From: an uncultured Nitrospirota bacterium
GTDB lineage: Bacteria; Nitrospinota; Nitrospinia; CAJXCL01
Reading direction: 5' to 3'
Length of the DNA stretch: 33,094 nucleotides
Assembly: GCA_913051775.1 (NCBI GenBank)
Contig: CAJXCL010000019.1
Coordinates: 1 to 33,094 of the forward strand
Under the pieces are notes generated by a model. It saw nothing but the letters and a program-made list of their open reading frames with translations. It made no database searches and was not told the origin of the DNA. Every line of letters starts with the position of its first letter. Positions within the stretch are counted from its first letter, which is position 1. This document shows, in pieces, positions 8,968 through 18,868 of the stretch. The translations under genes and the position numbers were made by a program.

Positions 8968-9018
8968 AGCAGAGTAAAGGCAGAACAGCTAATTGAGCTA
9001 TTCTGCCTTTACTCTGCT
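8968..9018. repeat. Perfect 18-bp inverted repeat
   Basis: AGCAGAGTAAAGGCAGAA (8968-8985) is exactly complementary to 9001-9018, with a 15-base loop that itself contains AGCT...AGCT. No T-run follows on either side, so it is not a simple intrinsic terminator. It sits between era and the porin terminator and is flanked by words of the CGCAAAGACGCAGAGG type, typical of interspersed repeats. Confidence 0.85.
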
Positions 9019-9043
9019 GTGTTCCTGGTGGCTAAAAAAAATC

Positions 9044-9082
9044 AAAAAAAAAGGCGGAGTCCCGAAATACCGGTACTCCGCC
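9044..9082 (-). terminator. Intrinsic terminator of the porin gene
   Basis: The stem GGCGGAGT (9053-9060) pairs with ACTCCGCC (9075-9082). The A-run on the plus strand (9044-9052) becomes a U-run after the hairpin in minus-strand RNA. It lies 20 bp past the porin stop codon. Confidence 0.85.
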
Positions 9083-9102
9083 AAAGAGAAAAAACTACTC
9101 CA

Positions 9103-10221
9103 CTAAAATTTAAAATTAAAGTCTAACTGATATCTATTAGCTGTCCTATCTGCAGTTTCTGAATTTGTAAAATTATTGCCGGTCTTACCTTCTGAGGTTG
9201 TAAACTTAAAATGGGTATTTACATCGCTCGAAATTTTGTAAGAAAGCTGAACCCGGTGTGCCTCAACTCCTGTACACCAGGTAGAACAGGATATATTATC
9301 CTGTGTTAATCTTGCTGTGCCATGAAACGGTACAGAGGCTTCCTCAATATCATAATAGTAATATCTAACGCCGTATGCACCCTTTCCTATTCTTGCTTGA
9401 AGAACGTAACCTTGGTCGTTGTCATCTCCAGTTTCTGTCCAATCACTGAAATTGTAATCAGCACCTAAAAGAACTTTATAGTCATCCACTCCCATTTTTA
9501 TCTGGCCGGATGCCTGATACCAAGAGGGTTCAGGTGTCGCGTCTGTGTTTGTTGAACCTCCAGGTCTAAAAACAGTTCCATCAGCTCCATCATTTGCATG
9601 AATTCCGGCAAAAGCCAAAGTGGTTGACGCACCATTAAATGAACCTTTGTGAGTCACCTGCCACGCGGTTAACGTATCGTTATCAAACCAACTGCCTTGC
9701 CAGCCTTGATTTGTAACATACAAATAAGCTGCTGCTGCTGTTAAACTACCCGCATCACCGAGAGATGCAGTGTAAGCCGCGACATAACCTTCCACTGAGT
9801 TGTCTTGATCCCAGTAGACCTCTGTTTGCTGCCAGAGTGGAAAACCCAGCTGTCCAAAAATGAAGACTCCGCTGTCCGCAAATCCTACGTTTACATGAGC
9901 GGCATCAACTTGAAAATTTGATGACCCGTGTGCTAAGGTATCCATACCACCATTCCCTGCCATTCCAAAAGTAAAAGACACATTGGGAAGAGAAGTTTGA
10001 TATGTTCCCCCAAACCTTGCTCTCATCCTTGGTCTTTCTCTGCTATCAGTCGTAGCGCTACTACCAGCTTCATAATCCCTTTGCTCTAATTCCACCCTCA
10101 TTCTGAAATCACCGAACAGTTTAAGGTTGTCTCCAACTTGCACAGCGGCATCAGAGGTAACTGGTACGCTTGTAAAGGCAAGTGCCATAACAATAAAGCC
10201 TGCTAATATTTTTTTAAACAT
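9103..10221 (-). CDS. Outer-membrane beta-barrel porin
   Basis: A 372-residue protein with a Sec signal peptide (about 1-25, cleavage after SDAA). It is followed by alternating polar/aromatic strands with many Gly, Tyr and Trp, beginning LKLFGDFRMRVELEQRDYE and ending in YQLDFNFKF. The terminal phenylalanine is the usual outer-membrane assembly signal. Length and composition fit a monomeric or trimeric diffusion porin. The family cannot be pinned down and substrate selectivity is unknown. It is transcribed alone: a sigma70-type promoter lies at 10365-10393 and a terminator just past the stop. The leader has an extended purine-rich ribosome site (GAGGAGG before the ATG). Confidence 0.85.
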   Translation of the reverse strand: MFKKILAGFIVMALAFTSVPVTSDAAVQVGDNLKLFGDFRMRVELEQRDYEAGSSATTDSRERPRMRARFGGTYQTSLPNVSFTFGMAGNGGMDTLAHGSSNFQVDAAHVNVGFADSGVFIFGQLGFPLWQQTEVYWDQDNSVEGYVAAYTASLGDAGSLTAAAAYLYVTNQGWQGSWFDNDTLTAWQVTHKGSFNGASTTLAFAGIHANDGADGTVFRPGGSTNTDATPEPSWYQASGQIKMGVDDYKVLLGADYNFSDWTETGDDNDQGYVLQARIGKGAYGVRYYYYDIEEASVPFHGTARLTQDNISCSTWCTGVEAHRVQLSYKISSDVNTHFKFTTSEGKTGNNFTNSETADRTANRYQLDFNFKF

Positions 10222-10364
10222 TAATCCTCCTCATTAATTATCTTATTTAGATATCAATTGTTTATATAAGAAGCTCCTAATCCTTAACTCCCTTTACCTT
10301 CCCCTCCTTTCTTCGTAATTTTCTTATCTTAAAAATTCGATTTATTTCAGCTAAAAGTTCACAT

Positions 10365-10393
10365 AAAATACAACTACTTCTCATAGATGTCAA
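10365..10393 (-). promoter_or_regulatory. Sigma70-type promoter of the porin gene
   Basis: On the minus strand, TTGACA (10393-10388), a 17-base spacer, then TATTTT (10370-10365). This predicts a leader of about 140 nt. The TACCTATA-type palindrome at 10421-10438 lies about 30 bp upstream of the -35 box, a position suited to an activator. Confidence 0.7.
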
Positions 10394-10420
10394 GAAAATA
10401 ATTAAAAAAAAACATAGACC

Positions 10421-10438
10421 TAGGTAGAGCTACCTATA
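10421..10438. promoter_or_regulatory. Palindromic operator-like site, copy 1
   Basis: TAGGTAGAGCTACCTATA, a palindrome of TAGGTAG/CTACCTA with a 2-base centre. The same 18 bases occur at 10825-10842. It is followed directly by ACCTATAGGT-like sequence. It is probably a binding site for a dimeric regulator; the regulator is not identifiable here. Confidence 0.55.
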
Positions 10439-10809
10439 GGTTAGATATTGCTCTAAACATAACTTTAACATAGGCATTAATAAAATTTAATAAAGAGAGA
10501 TGTATTATCTGCTCCAACAAGACCATCAACAGTGTCATCTTGCACAGATGCAAATGAATAACGCATTTTTCCATAAAGTGTGGTGTTGTCCGCCATTGCC
10601 GTTAATGGACTTAATAGCAAACTAACTGCCAATACTGCTAAAATAATTTTTTTCATGTATTCTTCTCCCCTCTATAATCTTTATTATTTATTTACATTTA
10701 TAAAAAATCTTTAAATGTTTTGCTTTTTTTCCTCCCCTCCTTTCTCTTTATTAATTTTATTAATGCCTATGTTAAAGTTATGTTTAGAGCAATATCTAAA
10801 TATAGGTAA
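10431..10809. repeat. Pair of 67-bp inverted repeats around a porin stub
   Basis: The left arm is about 10431-10498 and the right arm about 10743-10809. A 45-base core (10441-10485 against 10755-10799) is exactly complementary. Beyond it the match continues outward to TACCTATA and inward to TAATAAAGAGA, with one-base indels and a substitution. The 244-bp interior and part of the left arm carry the 59-codon open frame at 10477-10656. A minus-strand transcript could fold into a very long hairpin. At DNA level the arms could serve recombination (inversion). Confidence 0.9.
10477..10656 (-). CDS. 59-residue porin-like stub: signal peptide plus first strands
   Basis: The frame begins MKKIILAVLAVSLLLSPL, a clear Sec signal peptide cut after TAMA, followed by DNTTLYGKMRYSFASVQDD and a stop 30 residues later. 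TLYGKxRYSF is the usual opening of Gram-negative general porins, so this looks like the N-terminal end of a porin gene. Its last seven codons (LFIKFY and the TAA) lie within the left inverted repeat. It has a ribosome site (GGGGAGAAG before the ATG) and an upstream promoter with an operator. It could be a relic, or a small exported peptide or regulatory leader. It differs from the full porin at 9103-10221. Confidence 0.6.
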   Translation of the reverse strand: MKKIILAVLAVSLLLSPLTAMADNTTLYGKMRYSFASVQDDTVDGLVGADNTSLFIKFY

Positions 10810-10824
10810 CCCTGCCTGTTCTTA

Positions 10825-10842
10825 TAGGTAGAGCTACCTATA
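10825..10842. promoter_or_regulatory. Palindromic operator-like site, copy 2
   Basis: The same 18 bases as at 10421-10438 (TAGGTAGAGCTACCTATA). It sits 10 bp downstream of the -10 box of the minus-strand promoter at 10852-10880, so it covers the transcription start region, as a repressor site would. Another TATAGGTA half-site is at 10801-10808. Confidence 0.55.
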
Positions 10843-10851
10843 AACAGTTAT

Positions 10852-10880
10852 TTAATATACCGTTTGAAAGCGCATGTCAA
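10852..10880 (-). promoter_or_regulatory. Sigma70-type promoter upstream of the porin stub
   Basis: TTGACA (10880-10875), a 17-base spacer, then TATTAA (10857-10852) on the minus strand. The leader would run through the right inverted repeat before reaching the stub's start at 10656. Confidence 0.6.
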
Positions 10881-11045
10881 GGATATAATTACATTAAATA
10901 AATTTTATTTTTTTCCCTTTTTACTTCATTTATGAGTTATGTTATTAGATATGAAGAAAGGGGTCCAGGTTTTTGGGAGCAGGGGTCAGGGGAAAAGCTG
11001 ATCCCTAGTTTTTTTTGCGCTTCGTGGCTATAAAAGGTTTTTAAT

Positions 11046-14000
11046 ATGAAACAAATTCTATTATACGGCATATTCTTTTTCTCAGGCATGAGCAGCCTTA
11101 TTGCCGAGATTACCTGGAACAGGATGCTCGTGCTGATTATCGGCAATACGGTCATGGCTACAAGTTTTCTGCTTGTTGCTTTTATGGGTGGACTGGGGCT
11201 TGGAAGTTTTTGGGGCAGTCGCTATTTCAGTCAGGTGCGTCGCACCTCTTCTATTTTGCCCTATTGCATCCTGGAAGGATGTATTGGCATTTATATAGTT
11301 TTTTCCCCGTTATTTTTTCAGCCTGTCTCCAACCTGTTTTCAAGTCTGGCTCCTCTCATTTCAGAATCCGCAATATTATATATAACTCGTTTTTTAGTTG
11401 CATTTGGCTGTCTCTTTTTCCCTGCTTTTATGATGGGGGCGACCTTTCCGGCAATTATATGGGGGTCCGCATTAAAGGATTCTCATGATCGCGTGTCACG
11501 TACGGGTTATTTATACACCATAAATACTTTGGGCGCCGCGGCTGGTTGCCTGGGTGCAGGATATTTGCTGCTGCCGAAAATAGGTGTCCAGCTTACTCTT
11601 GTTGTCGCTTTCTTTTTTAATATAATTGCTGCGGCAGGAGCGCTTGTTCTGCACAATCTTCAGAGTAGAACGGAGAGGCAGAAAAGCGGAGAGATGGTGA
11701 GGCACGAGCAAACAAGTTTGTCCATGCCTCACCTGACAAGCGATCAGCAATCAGCAATCAGCAATCGGCAATCACAAACTTTCTCATTTCTTCGCTTGGT
11801 TAGCATAGCTACTTTTACTATCGGCTTTATAGCTCTTGCCTATGAGGTTCTGTTGACGCGGCTGGTGATACTATTTTTCGGCAACCAGCTCATTGTTTTC
11901 ACACTGGTTTTAACCGCTTTTCTTCTGGGGACCGGCATCAGCGCGTTTATTGGCACTGCAATCTATCGTTACATTAAAAATACCAGTCTGCTGTTCGGTA
12001 TAATTATTATTGCAGTGGGAGTATTTATAGTTATCCCCCCTTTCCTTTTTATCAATCTGTCCAGTTCTGAAAAAACCTGGTTAATACTGAACCGTACATT
12101 TCTGGTGGGCCTGATAATGCTTGTTCCTGTTTTTTTTATAGGTGGTCTCTTGCCTCTCGCTATAAGAATCTTTGAAAATCAGGCATCAGGGGTGAGGGGG
12201 CAGGGATCAGAAGGAGCAAAGCATAAGACAGAAAAATTGCAAACTGTGTTTAACGCGGGAAAGCTATACGCGTTGAACACATGCGGAGGTATGTTAGGCG
12301 CCGGAATAACTAATTATTTTTTAGTACCGAATATCGGTACACAGGAAACCCTGACTATTTTTTCTATAATATGCCTTGCCATAGGCTTAGCGGTTTTTAC
12401 AATCTCTTTATTCCCCCTTAACAAGGAGGGAATAAAGAGAGCGTTCCTGCGATGGTCTCTTGCGGCAATCAGTGTTTTTGCCTTGTCCGCTTTTGTCATT
12501 ACACTCCCTCACAAACTGGGAGAACTCTACACTTCAAAGCTTGCCAGGGTCAGTGGAGGAGATATTGAACCGGATCTCAAACTGCACTATGAAGGGAGAG
12601 TCGCGACAATCACTATTATTGATTTTCCATGGTTGGGATTCCGGGATATGTTTCTCAACGGAGTTGAGGAGGCTTCCACCCGGTTCAGCCATGTTCAGCT
12701 TTTTAAACTATTAGGTCTTTTGCCTGTACTTGCTCATGAATCCGATGATCCAAAAGAAGCATTAATGATTGCTTTTGGCGCCGGTATTGCCGCTGGAGCT
12801 GTCTTAGACTCTAACCAGGTTTCCTCCCTGGATGTGGTGGATTTAAACCCGGATATAAAAAAAATCAATGATTTGTTTAAGGAAGTAAACGGGGATGTAT
12901 TCCAAGATTCGCGATTTAACTTTATTTCGGAAGACGGAAGAAATTACTTATTGATGAACCCGAAAAAGTATTCGGTGATCATGTCGGACTCTACCCACCC
13001 CAGGGCATATGACAGTTGGATTTTATACACAAAAGAATTTTACGAGGACATTAAGGACCACCTCCTACCCGGCGGAATTTTCGCCCAGTGGATACCTCTC
13101 AGCGATTTTTCTTTAGAGATGTATAAAATTATGCTGAGCACTTTCAAAAGTGTATTCCAAAACGTTACTCTTTGGAACATCTACGGGACAGACCAGGCCT
13201 TTCTCCTTGCCACACCCTCCCCTTTCAGTCTAAATATGGCCCGGCTTCAAAATCAAATTGACAGTGTTTCGGCATCACTTTTGTTGAAAAAATATCAGAT
13301 GGATAAAGCAGTTGATTTTGCCGGCTTTTTTGTGATGGACAATAAGACAATCGAAGAATTTATTGGAGATGAGAAGCGGGTTAATACGGACAACCTCCCT
13401 TATAACCAAAAATACTCTTTGAAAAAAAATTCCCCTTTGCGTACAAAAAGCTTTGATCAATACCAGGCAAGCATTCGTCCCTACTTAAAAAATGCATCGG
13501 AAGAGGATTTAGCAACTATTGTTAAACGACAGGCCGTCGCCAGAAATATGTACCGGTATTTTTTCTTTGCCGATCAGGCAGCGCTTGACGGCGCCTTGGC
13601 CATCAGGCCAATAGACGGCAATGTTCTGCATTACAAAAATTTAGAACGACAAAGGGAAAAGATGGCAGCGGAAAAATTACGAGTGGAGGAAAATTCGCTA
13701 AGAGAAAATATTAAAGTGCTTCAACAGAAAATTGAAGAAACTCCTGGAAGGGTTAAAAATTATAGTCAGTTGGCGAAAATTTATCTTGACCTGGGCTTAA
13801 TTGATAACGCGGAAACGCTTTTAAGAAAGGCTTTGAAATATTCTCCTAAATCCGCAAAGGCGCATGAGCTTATGGGTCTGGCACAGGCAAATAAACGAAA
13901 CTGGAAGGAAGCGGAATATATGTTTAAATACGCCCTGATGAAAGATCCTGAAGATAATTATATTATGGATAATCTTATCAGGATTTATGCGGAGCAAAAC

Positions 14001-14336
14001 CAGCATGAAAAAGCAGCGAATATTTTGCTAAAAAAGATAAACAAAAAGAAAAAAACAGAACGGGAAGAGCTCGGTTCATACCAGGATGATATGAGCATTG
14101 CCGGTTCTTATTTTTCTTTGAAGGATTACAAAAACACTGAGAAATTTCTTTTGAGCGCTTTAGATAAATACCCGGGGAATACAGTGGCTTTATTTTATCT
14201 GGTTCATGTCTACAGAGAGACAAAGCGGATGGGAGAGGCAATAGAGCAACTGAACCGTATTCTTGAAATCAACCCATTCAATAGCCCGGCAAAGAAGCTA
14301 TTGAAAGAATTTCAAAAATTAAATAATTCTAAATAG
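11046..14336 (+). CDS. Polytopic membrane spermidine-synthase-like protein with TPR tail
   Basis: A 1096-residue protein in three parts. About residues 1-490 hold some ten or more membrane helices in two groups (first: LLYGIFFFSGMSSLIAEITW; second from about 245). About 515-790 form a spermidine-synthase-fold methyltransferase-like domain: AFGAGIAAGAVLDS is the nucleotide-binding loop, VVDLNP its acidic end, and SDSTHPRAYDSWILYTKEFY the active-site region. About 890-1096 form TPR repeats (SQLAKIYLDLGLIDNAETLL, AHELMGLAQANKRNWKEAEY). Such fused proteins are widespread but their reaction is not established, and polyamine synthesis should not be assumed. Cytoplasmic linkers contain in-frame spacer-type repeats (see separate entry). 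The ATG at 11046 has only a weak ribosome site. Confidence 0.85.
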   Translation: MKQILLYGIFFFSGMSSLIAEITWNRMLVLIIGNTVMATSFLLVAFMGGLGLGSFWGSRYFSQVRRTSSILPYCILEGCIGIYIVFSPLFFQPVSNLFSSLAPLISESAILYITRFLVAFGCLFFPAFMMGATFPAIIWGSALKDSHDRVSRTGYLYTINTLGAAAGCLGAGYLLLPKIGVQLTLVVAFFFNIIAAAGALVLHNLQSRTERQKSGEMVRHEQTSLSMPHLTSDQQSAISNRQSQTFSFLRLVSIATFTIGFIALAYEVLLTRLVILFFGNQLIVFTLVLTAFLLGTGISAFIGTAIYRYIKNTSLLFGIIIIAVGVFIVIPPFLFINLSSSEKTWLILNRTFLVGLIMLVPVFFIGGLLPLAIRIFENQASGVRGQGSEGAKHKTEKLQTVFNAGKLYALNTCGGMLGAGITNYFLVPNIGTQETLTIFSIICLAIGLAVFTISLFPLNKEGIKRAFLRWSLAAISVFALSAFVITLPHKLGELYTSKLARVSGGDIEPDLKLHYEGRVATITIIDFPWLGFRDMFLNGVEEASTRFSHVQLFKLLGLLPVLAHESDDPKEALMIAFGAGIAAGAVLDSNQVSSLDVVDLNPDIKKINDLFKEVNGDVFQDSRFNFISEDGRNYLLMNPKKYSVIMSDSTHPRAYDSWILYTKEFYEDIKDHLLPGGIFAQWIPLSDFSLEMYKIMLSTFKSVFQNVTLWNIYGTDQAFLLATPSPFSLNMARLQNQIDSVSASLLLKKYQMDKAVDFAGFFVMDNKTIEEFIGDEKRVNTDNLPYNQKYSLKKNSPLRTKSFDQYQASIRPYLKNASEEDLATIVKRQAVARNMYRYFFFADQAALDGALAIRPIDGNVLHYKNLERQREKMAAEKLRVEENSLRENIKVLQQKIEETPGRVKNYSQLAKIYLDLGLIDNAETLLRKALKYSPKSAKAHELMGLAQANKRNWKEAEYMFKYALMKDPEDNYIMDNLIRIYAEQNQHEKAANILLKKINKKKKTEREELGSYQDDMSIAGSYFSLKDYKNTEKFLLSALDKYPGNTVALFYLVHVYRETKRMGEAIEQLNRILEINPFNSPAKKLLKEFQKLNNSK
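11697..12440 (+). repeat. Three spacer-type repeat insertions inside a coding region
   Basis: (a) 11697-11704/11725-11732 form an 8-bp inverted repeat (GTGAGGCA), followed by a tandem heptamer ATCAGCA in about four copies at 11743-11775, giving SDQQSAISNRQSQ. (b) 12178-12213 is a G-rich word (GGCATCAGGGGTGAGGGGGC) like the one in the spacer at 10975-11005, giving QASGVRGQGSEGA. (c) 12403-12415/12428-12440 form a perfect 13-bp inverted repeat (TCTCTTTATTCCC), giving LFPLNKEGIKR. All three keep the frame and fall in loops between membrane helices. Confidence 0.7.
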
Positions 14337-14425
14337 AAAATAGATTATTCTTTACTAATTTCAAAATGATGGTATTATTAGTCAACCCTCAGGATTTATT
14401 TCTTTCTCTAACTGGGTAATTTTTT

Positions 14426-15163
14426 TTGAAAGTTATTGCTGTCATACCGGCCCGGTACCATTCCTCGCGGTTTGAGGGAAAAGCGCTGGCTGATATTCAC
14501 GGTAAACCGATGATAGAATGGGTTTACCGACAAGTGGTAAAGTCTCTCCTGGTTAACAAAACAATTGTTGCGACTGACGACAAGCGCATATTTCGGGTTG
14601 TAACAAAATTCGGCGGGGACGCAGTTATGACCTCCGCTGATAATAAAACAGGAACCGATCGAATCGCTGAATCTGTAAAAAGTATTAGAACTGACCTGGT
14701 GGTTAATGTTCAGGGGGATGAACCCTTGATTAGTCCCGAAGTAATCGACAGCGTTGTTCAACCTTTACTGGACAACTCTAAATTACAAATGGCAACTGCA
14801 GCATGTAAAATTAAAAACAAGCAGGAACTTGATAACCCTAATGTTGTAAAAGTGACAATGGATTATCAAGGTAATGCCCTTTACTTTTCCCGTTCTATAA
14901 TTCCCTATCAAGGCAAGCATCAAGAAAATCCATTTCATTTTTATAAGCATCTTGGAATTTACTCTTACAGAAAAGATTTTTTGCTTCATTTTTCTGGCCT
15001 CCCTCAAAGCATCCTGGAAAAAACAGAAAAACTGGAGCAACTCAGGGCGCTCGAAAATGGATATAAAATAAAAGTAGTAAAAACAACATATGACGGCATA
15101 GGTGTTGACACAGAAGAAGATTTGGAAAAGTTGATTCAATTATTAAAGTCACGGATTAACTAA
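14426..15163 (+). CDS. kdsB: 3-deoxy-manno-octulosonate cytidylyltransferase (CMP-Kdo synthetase)
   Basis: A 245-residue cytoplasmic enzyme that joins CTP and Kdo to make CMP-Kdo, the donor for the LPS inner core. The motifs are VIAVIPARYHSSRFEGKAL at the N-terminus (nucleotide binding), VNVQGDEPLI (metal and CTP site), HLGIYSYRKDFL and GVDTEEDLEK near the end. The start is TTG at 14426, because the next upstream frame gives nothing and KVIAVIPAR is the usual beginning. The ribosome site is weak. It precedes pyrG, which makes its substrate CTP, a commonly conserved pair. The Kdo transferase WaaA lies 3.7 kb downstream. Confidence 0.95.
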   Translation: MKVIAVIPARYHSSRFEGKALADIHGKPMIEWVYRQVVKSLLVNKTIVATDDKRIFRVVTKFGGDAVMTSADNKTGTDRIAESVKSIRTDLVVNVQGDEPLISPEVIDSVVQPLLDNSKLQMATAACKIKNKQELDNPNVVKVTMDYQGNALYFSRSIIPYQGKHQENPFHFYKHLGIYSYRKDFLLHFSGLPQSILEKTEKLEQLRALENGYKIKVVKTTYDGIGVDTEEDLEKLIQLLKSRIN

Positions 15164-15238
15164 AATTTTTGGTTCACAGATTCGCCTTTAGAAGAGTACC
15201 TGCGAAGACTTGAATTTACGGATTTAATTATTTAAAGC

Positions 15239-17000
<1,762 letters not shown>

Positions 17001-17150
17001 TTGTTAATTGCCAATTGTTCACTGTTAATTGTCAACCTTTTTCTTTCTACTAACCGTCTGCTGTCCTCAGCCATCTACCAGCCTGAGCTTGCCGAAGGGT
17101 CACCTCACTGGTTGAAGCTCCCTTGAGCAAAGCTGCGAGGAATGCACTCG
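17001..17150. other. Spacer made of interspersed repeat words
   Basis: It contains TTGTTAATTGCCAATTGTTC followed by ACTGTTAATTGTCAACC (17002-17036) and GAGCTTGCCGAAGGGTCA (about 17086-17103), both typical of repeat words scattered in spacers. No gene, and no clear terminator for either of the two converging genes. Confidence 0.5.
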
Positions 17151-17537
17151 CTAAACACTTTCAACCTTTCCTTCTCCATCAAAGAAACCAATAAAATAGC
17201 CGGTTTTGGAACCTCTATTTTCAATGGTATGTTTGATGACCGGCGGAATAATAAATAAGAATTCCGGCCTGAAAGAAAATGTTTCTTCCTCCTGATTCCC
17301 TTTCAAATCGTCCACAGTTAGACGTATTTGGGAGCCACAGAGCAAAAAATATTCAGTATGAAGAGGATGGTAATGGTTTCCACGAACCGCGCCCGGTTTT
17401 AATTCAGCAACATGAAAATTTAATAACTCTTTTTTTTTGAATTGCGGAAAATCATTAAACGGAAACCAGGAAAACCCGCGTTCATCTTTAGGTGAATTTA
17501 ATGGAATTTTCTTGATGATAGACATAATACAATTCAC
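17151..17537 (-). CDS. Small cupin-domain protein
   Basis: A 128-residue single-domain beta-barrel protein. The metal-binding cupin motif reads GNHYHPLHTEYFLLCG (about 54-69): two histidines, a later histidine and a glutamate. The second cupin motif is in PPVIKHTIENRG. It resembles stand-alone cupins found in polysaccharide gene clusters, related in fold to sugar-nucleotide epimerases and isomerases, but the active role is unknown. Its position between pyrG and a heptosyltransferase hints at surface polysaccharide. A GTG at 17537 and an ATG at 17525 (MSIIKKIPLN) are both possible starts; neither has a clear ribosome site and the ATG seems more natural. Confidence 0.75.
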   Translation of the reverse strand: MNCIMSIIKKIPLNSPKDERGFSWFPFNDFPQFKKKELLNFHVAELKPGAVRGNHYHPLHTEYFLLCGSQIRLTVDDLKGNQEEETFSFRPEFLFIIPPVIKHTIENRGSKTGYFIGFFDGEGKVESV

Positions 17538-17575
17538 TTGAATACTATGAGAGCATACAATATAGTCTTACGTTT

Positions 17576-18595
17576 ATGGAAATAAAAAATCAAATAGAAC
17601 GAATTCTTCTTGTTAAACCCAGTTCCTTAGGAGATATTATTCATGGTCTTCCTGTATTAAAAGCCTTGCGCAATAAATGGCCTGACGCTAAGATTTCATG
17701 GGTGCTCAAAGATGCTTATGTGGATATTCTTAATGGAAATCCTCTTATTGATGAGCTGATATTATTAATAAAAAGCAGTTTAACCACTTCAATCTTTTCT
17801 TTTAGAAAAAAACTGCGCCATGGAAGTTTTGATTTGGCTGTGGATATGCAGGGGCTTTTCCGAAGCGGTTTAATTGCATTTTTGTCCGGCGCTCCTGTAA
17901 GAATTGGATTCAGTAATGCGCGGGAACTTGCTTCCTTATTTTATACACACAAAGTTGATGCCCCTTTGAACCTTCATGCTGTAGACCGGAATTTAAAGCT
18001 CGCTGCTGCGTTAGGTTGTGAAGTTCAGGGGGTTGAATTTCCAATCAATTTTAATCGGGAAACTGAGCAAGAAGCATTAGGTTTTCTTCAAAATATTCAG
18101 TTGGATAAAGGAAAACCCCTTGTAACATTTGTTCCAGGGACGCGGTGGGAGAAGAAACGGTGGCCACTAAATTCCTTTTCCCTATTAGGTGACCTTTTAA
18201 TTGAGAAAATGGGGGCGGGAATTATTGTAGCGGGCAGCAGACAGGAAAATAGGTTGATTCATGAAATTCGCAGTGCTATGAAAAATCCTTCCGCTGAAGC
18301 AGTTGATTTTTCACTCACAAAACTCACAGCGCTTCTCAGTAAATCGGATGTAGTAGTAACAAACGATTCAGGGCCCATGCATATTGCCGTGGCAATGAGA
18401 ACGCCTGTTGTCGCGCTCTTTGGCCCTACGGATCCGGAACGAACAGGCCCCTATTCTAAAAAATGTCTGATAATCCAAAAAGATTTGGAATGCATACCAT
18501 GTTTTCGGAAGCAATGCAGCCAGGACAGTTTTGAGTGCATGGAGTCTATAACAGTAGAGGAGGTTTTTGAAGGGGTTAAGAAGATATTAAGATGA
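17576..18595 (+). CDS. Glycosyltransferase family 9, LPS heptosyltransferase
   Basis: A 339-residue GT-B enzyme of the WaaC/WaaF family, which adds heptose from ADP-heptose to the Kdo-lipid A core at the inner membrane's cytoplasmic face. The motifs are ILLVKPSSLGDIIHGLPVL (acceptor site), FVPGTRWEKKRWP (interdomain), VVTNDSGPMHIAVAMRTPVVALFGPTDPxRTGP (nucleotide-sugar site) and the cysteine cluster CIPCFRKQC near the end. Which heptose it adds (I or II) is not certain. It is divergent from the cupin gene (38 bp apart) and followed by waaA after a spacer with a gene remnant. Confidence 0.88.
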   Translation: MEIKNQIERILLVKPSSLGDIIHGLPVLKALRNKWPDAKISWVLKDAYVDILNGNPLIDELILLIKSSLTTSIFSFRKKLRHGSFDLAVDMQGLFRSGLIAFLSGAPVRIGFSNARELASLFYTHKVDAPLNLHAVDRNLKLAAALGCEVQGVEFPINFNRETEQEALGFLQNIQLDKGKPLVTFVPGTRWEKKRWPLNSFSLLGDLLIEKMGAGIIVAGSRQENRLIHEIRSAMKNPSAEAVDFSLTKLTALLSKSDVVVTNDSGPMHIAVAMRTPVVALFGPTDPERTGPYSKKCLIIQKDLECIPCFRKQCSQDSFECMESITVEEVFEGVKKILR

Positions 18596-18678
18596 ATCGA
18601 ACCACTAATCAGATAGATTTTTAAGAATTTTTATTGGCGAACACCAACCGGCACAAAAAATTAACGTTCATTGAATGA

Positions 18679-18834
18679 TCTATTATCATTTATTTTATCA
18701 AGCAATCCACAAAACATATTAAAGAAGTTGAGCGCTTTCACGATCTAATAACTGGTATTTATAAACCAACATGATCAGAATATGCTCTTGCAATAATGAT
18801 AAAACTTGATAGCCCTTATAAGGACGACTTCTAA
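18679..18834 (+). pseudogene. Remnant of a coding sequence, possibly an endonuclease gene
   Basis: One frame in the 273-bp spacer reads KHIKEVERFHDLITGIYKPT, an in-frame TGA, then SEYALAIMIKLDSPYKDDF and a TAA. The amino-acid pattern looks like real protein and suggests a decayed gene lacking start, middle and end. It reminds me of HNH or restriction-endonuclease-type proteins, but that is only an impression. The rest of the spacer (18596-18678, 18835-18868) holds nothing I recognise. Confidence 0.4.
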
Positions 18835-18868
18835 AGGGTTCACCCGCGAGTTATATAATTAAAGGAAT

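Noticed and set aside
8920-9126. Open plus-strand frame of 68 codons
   Set aside because: It is made of repeat words, a perfect inverted repeat and the porin terminator.
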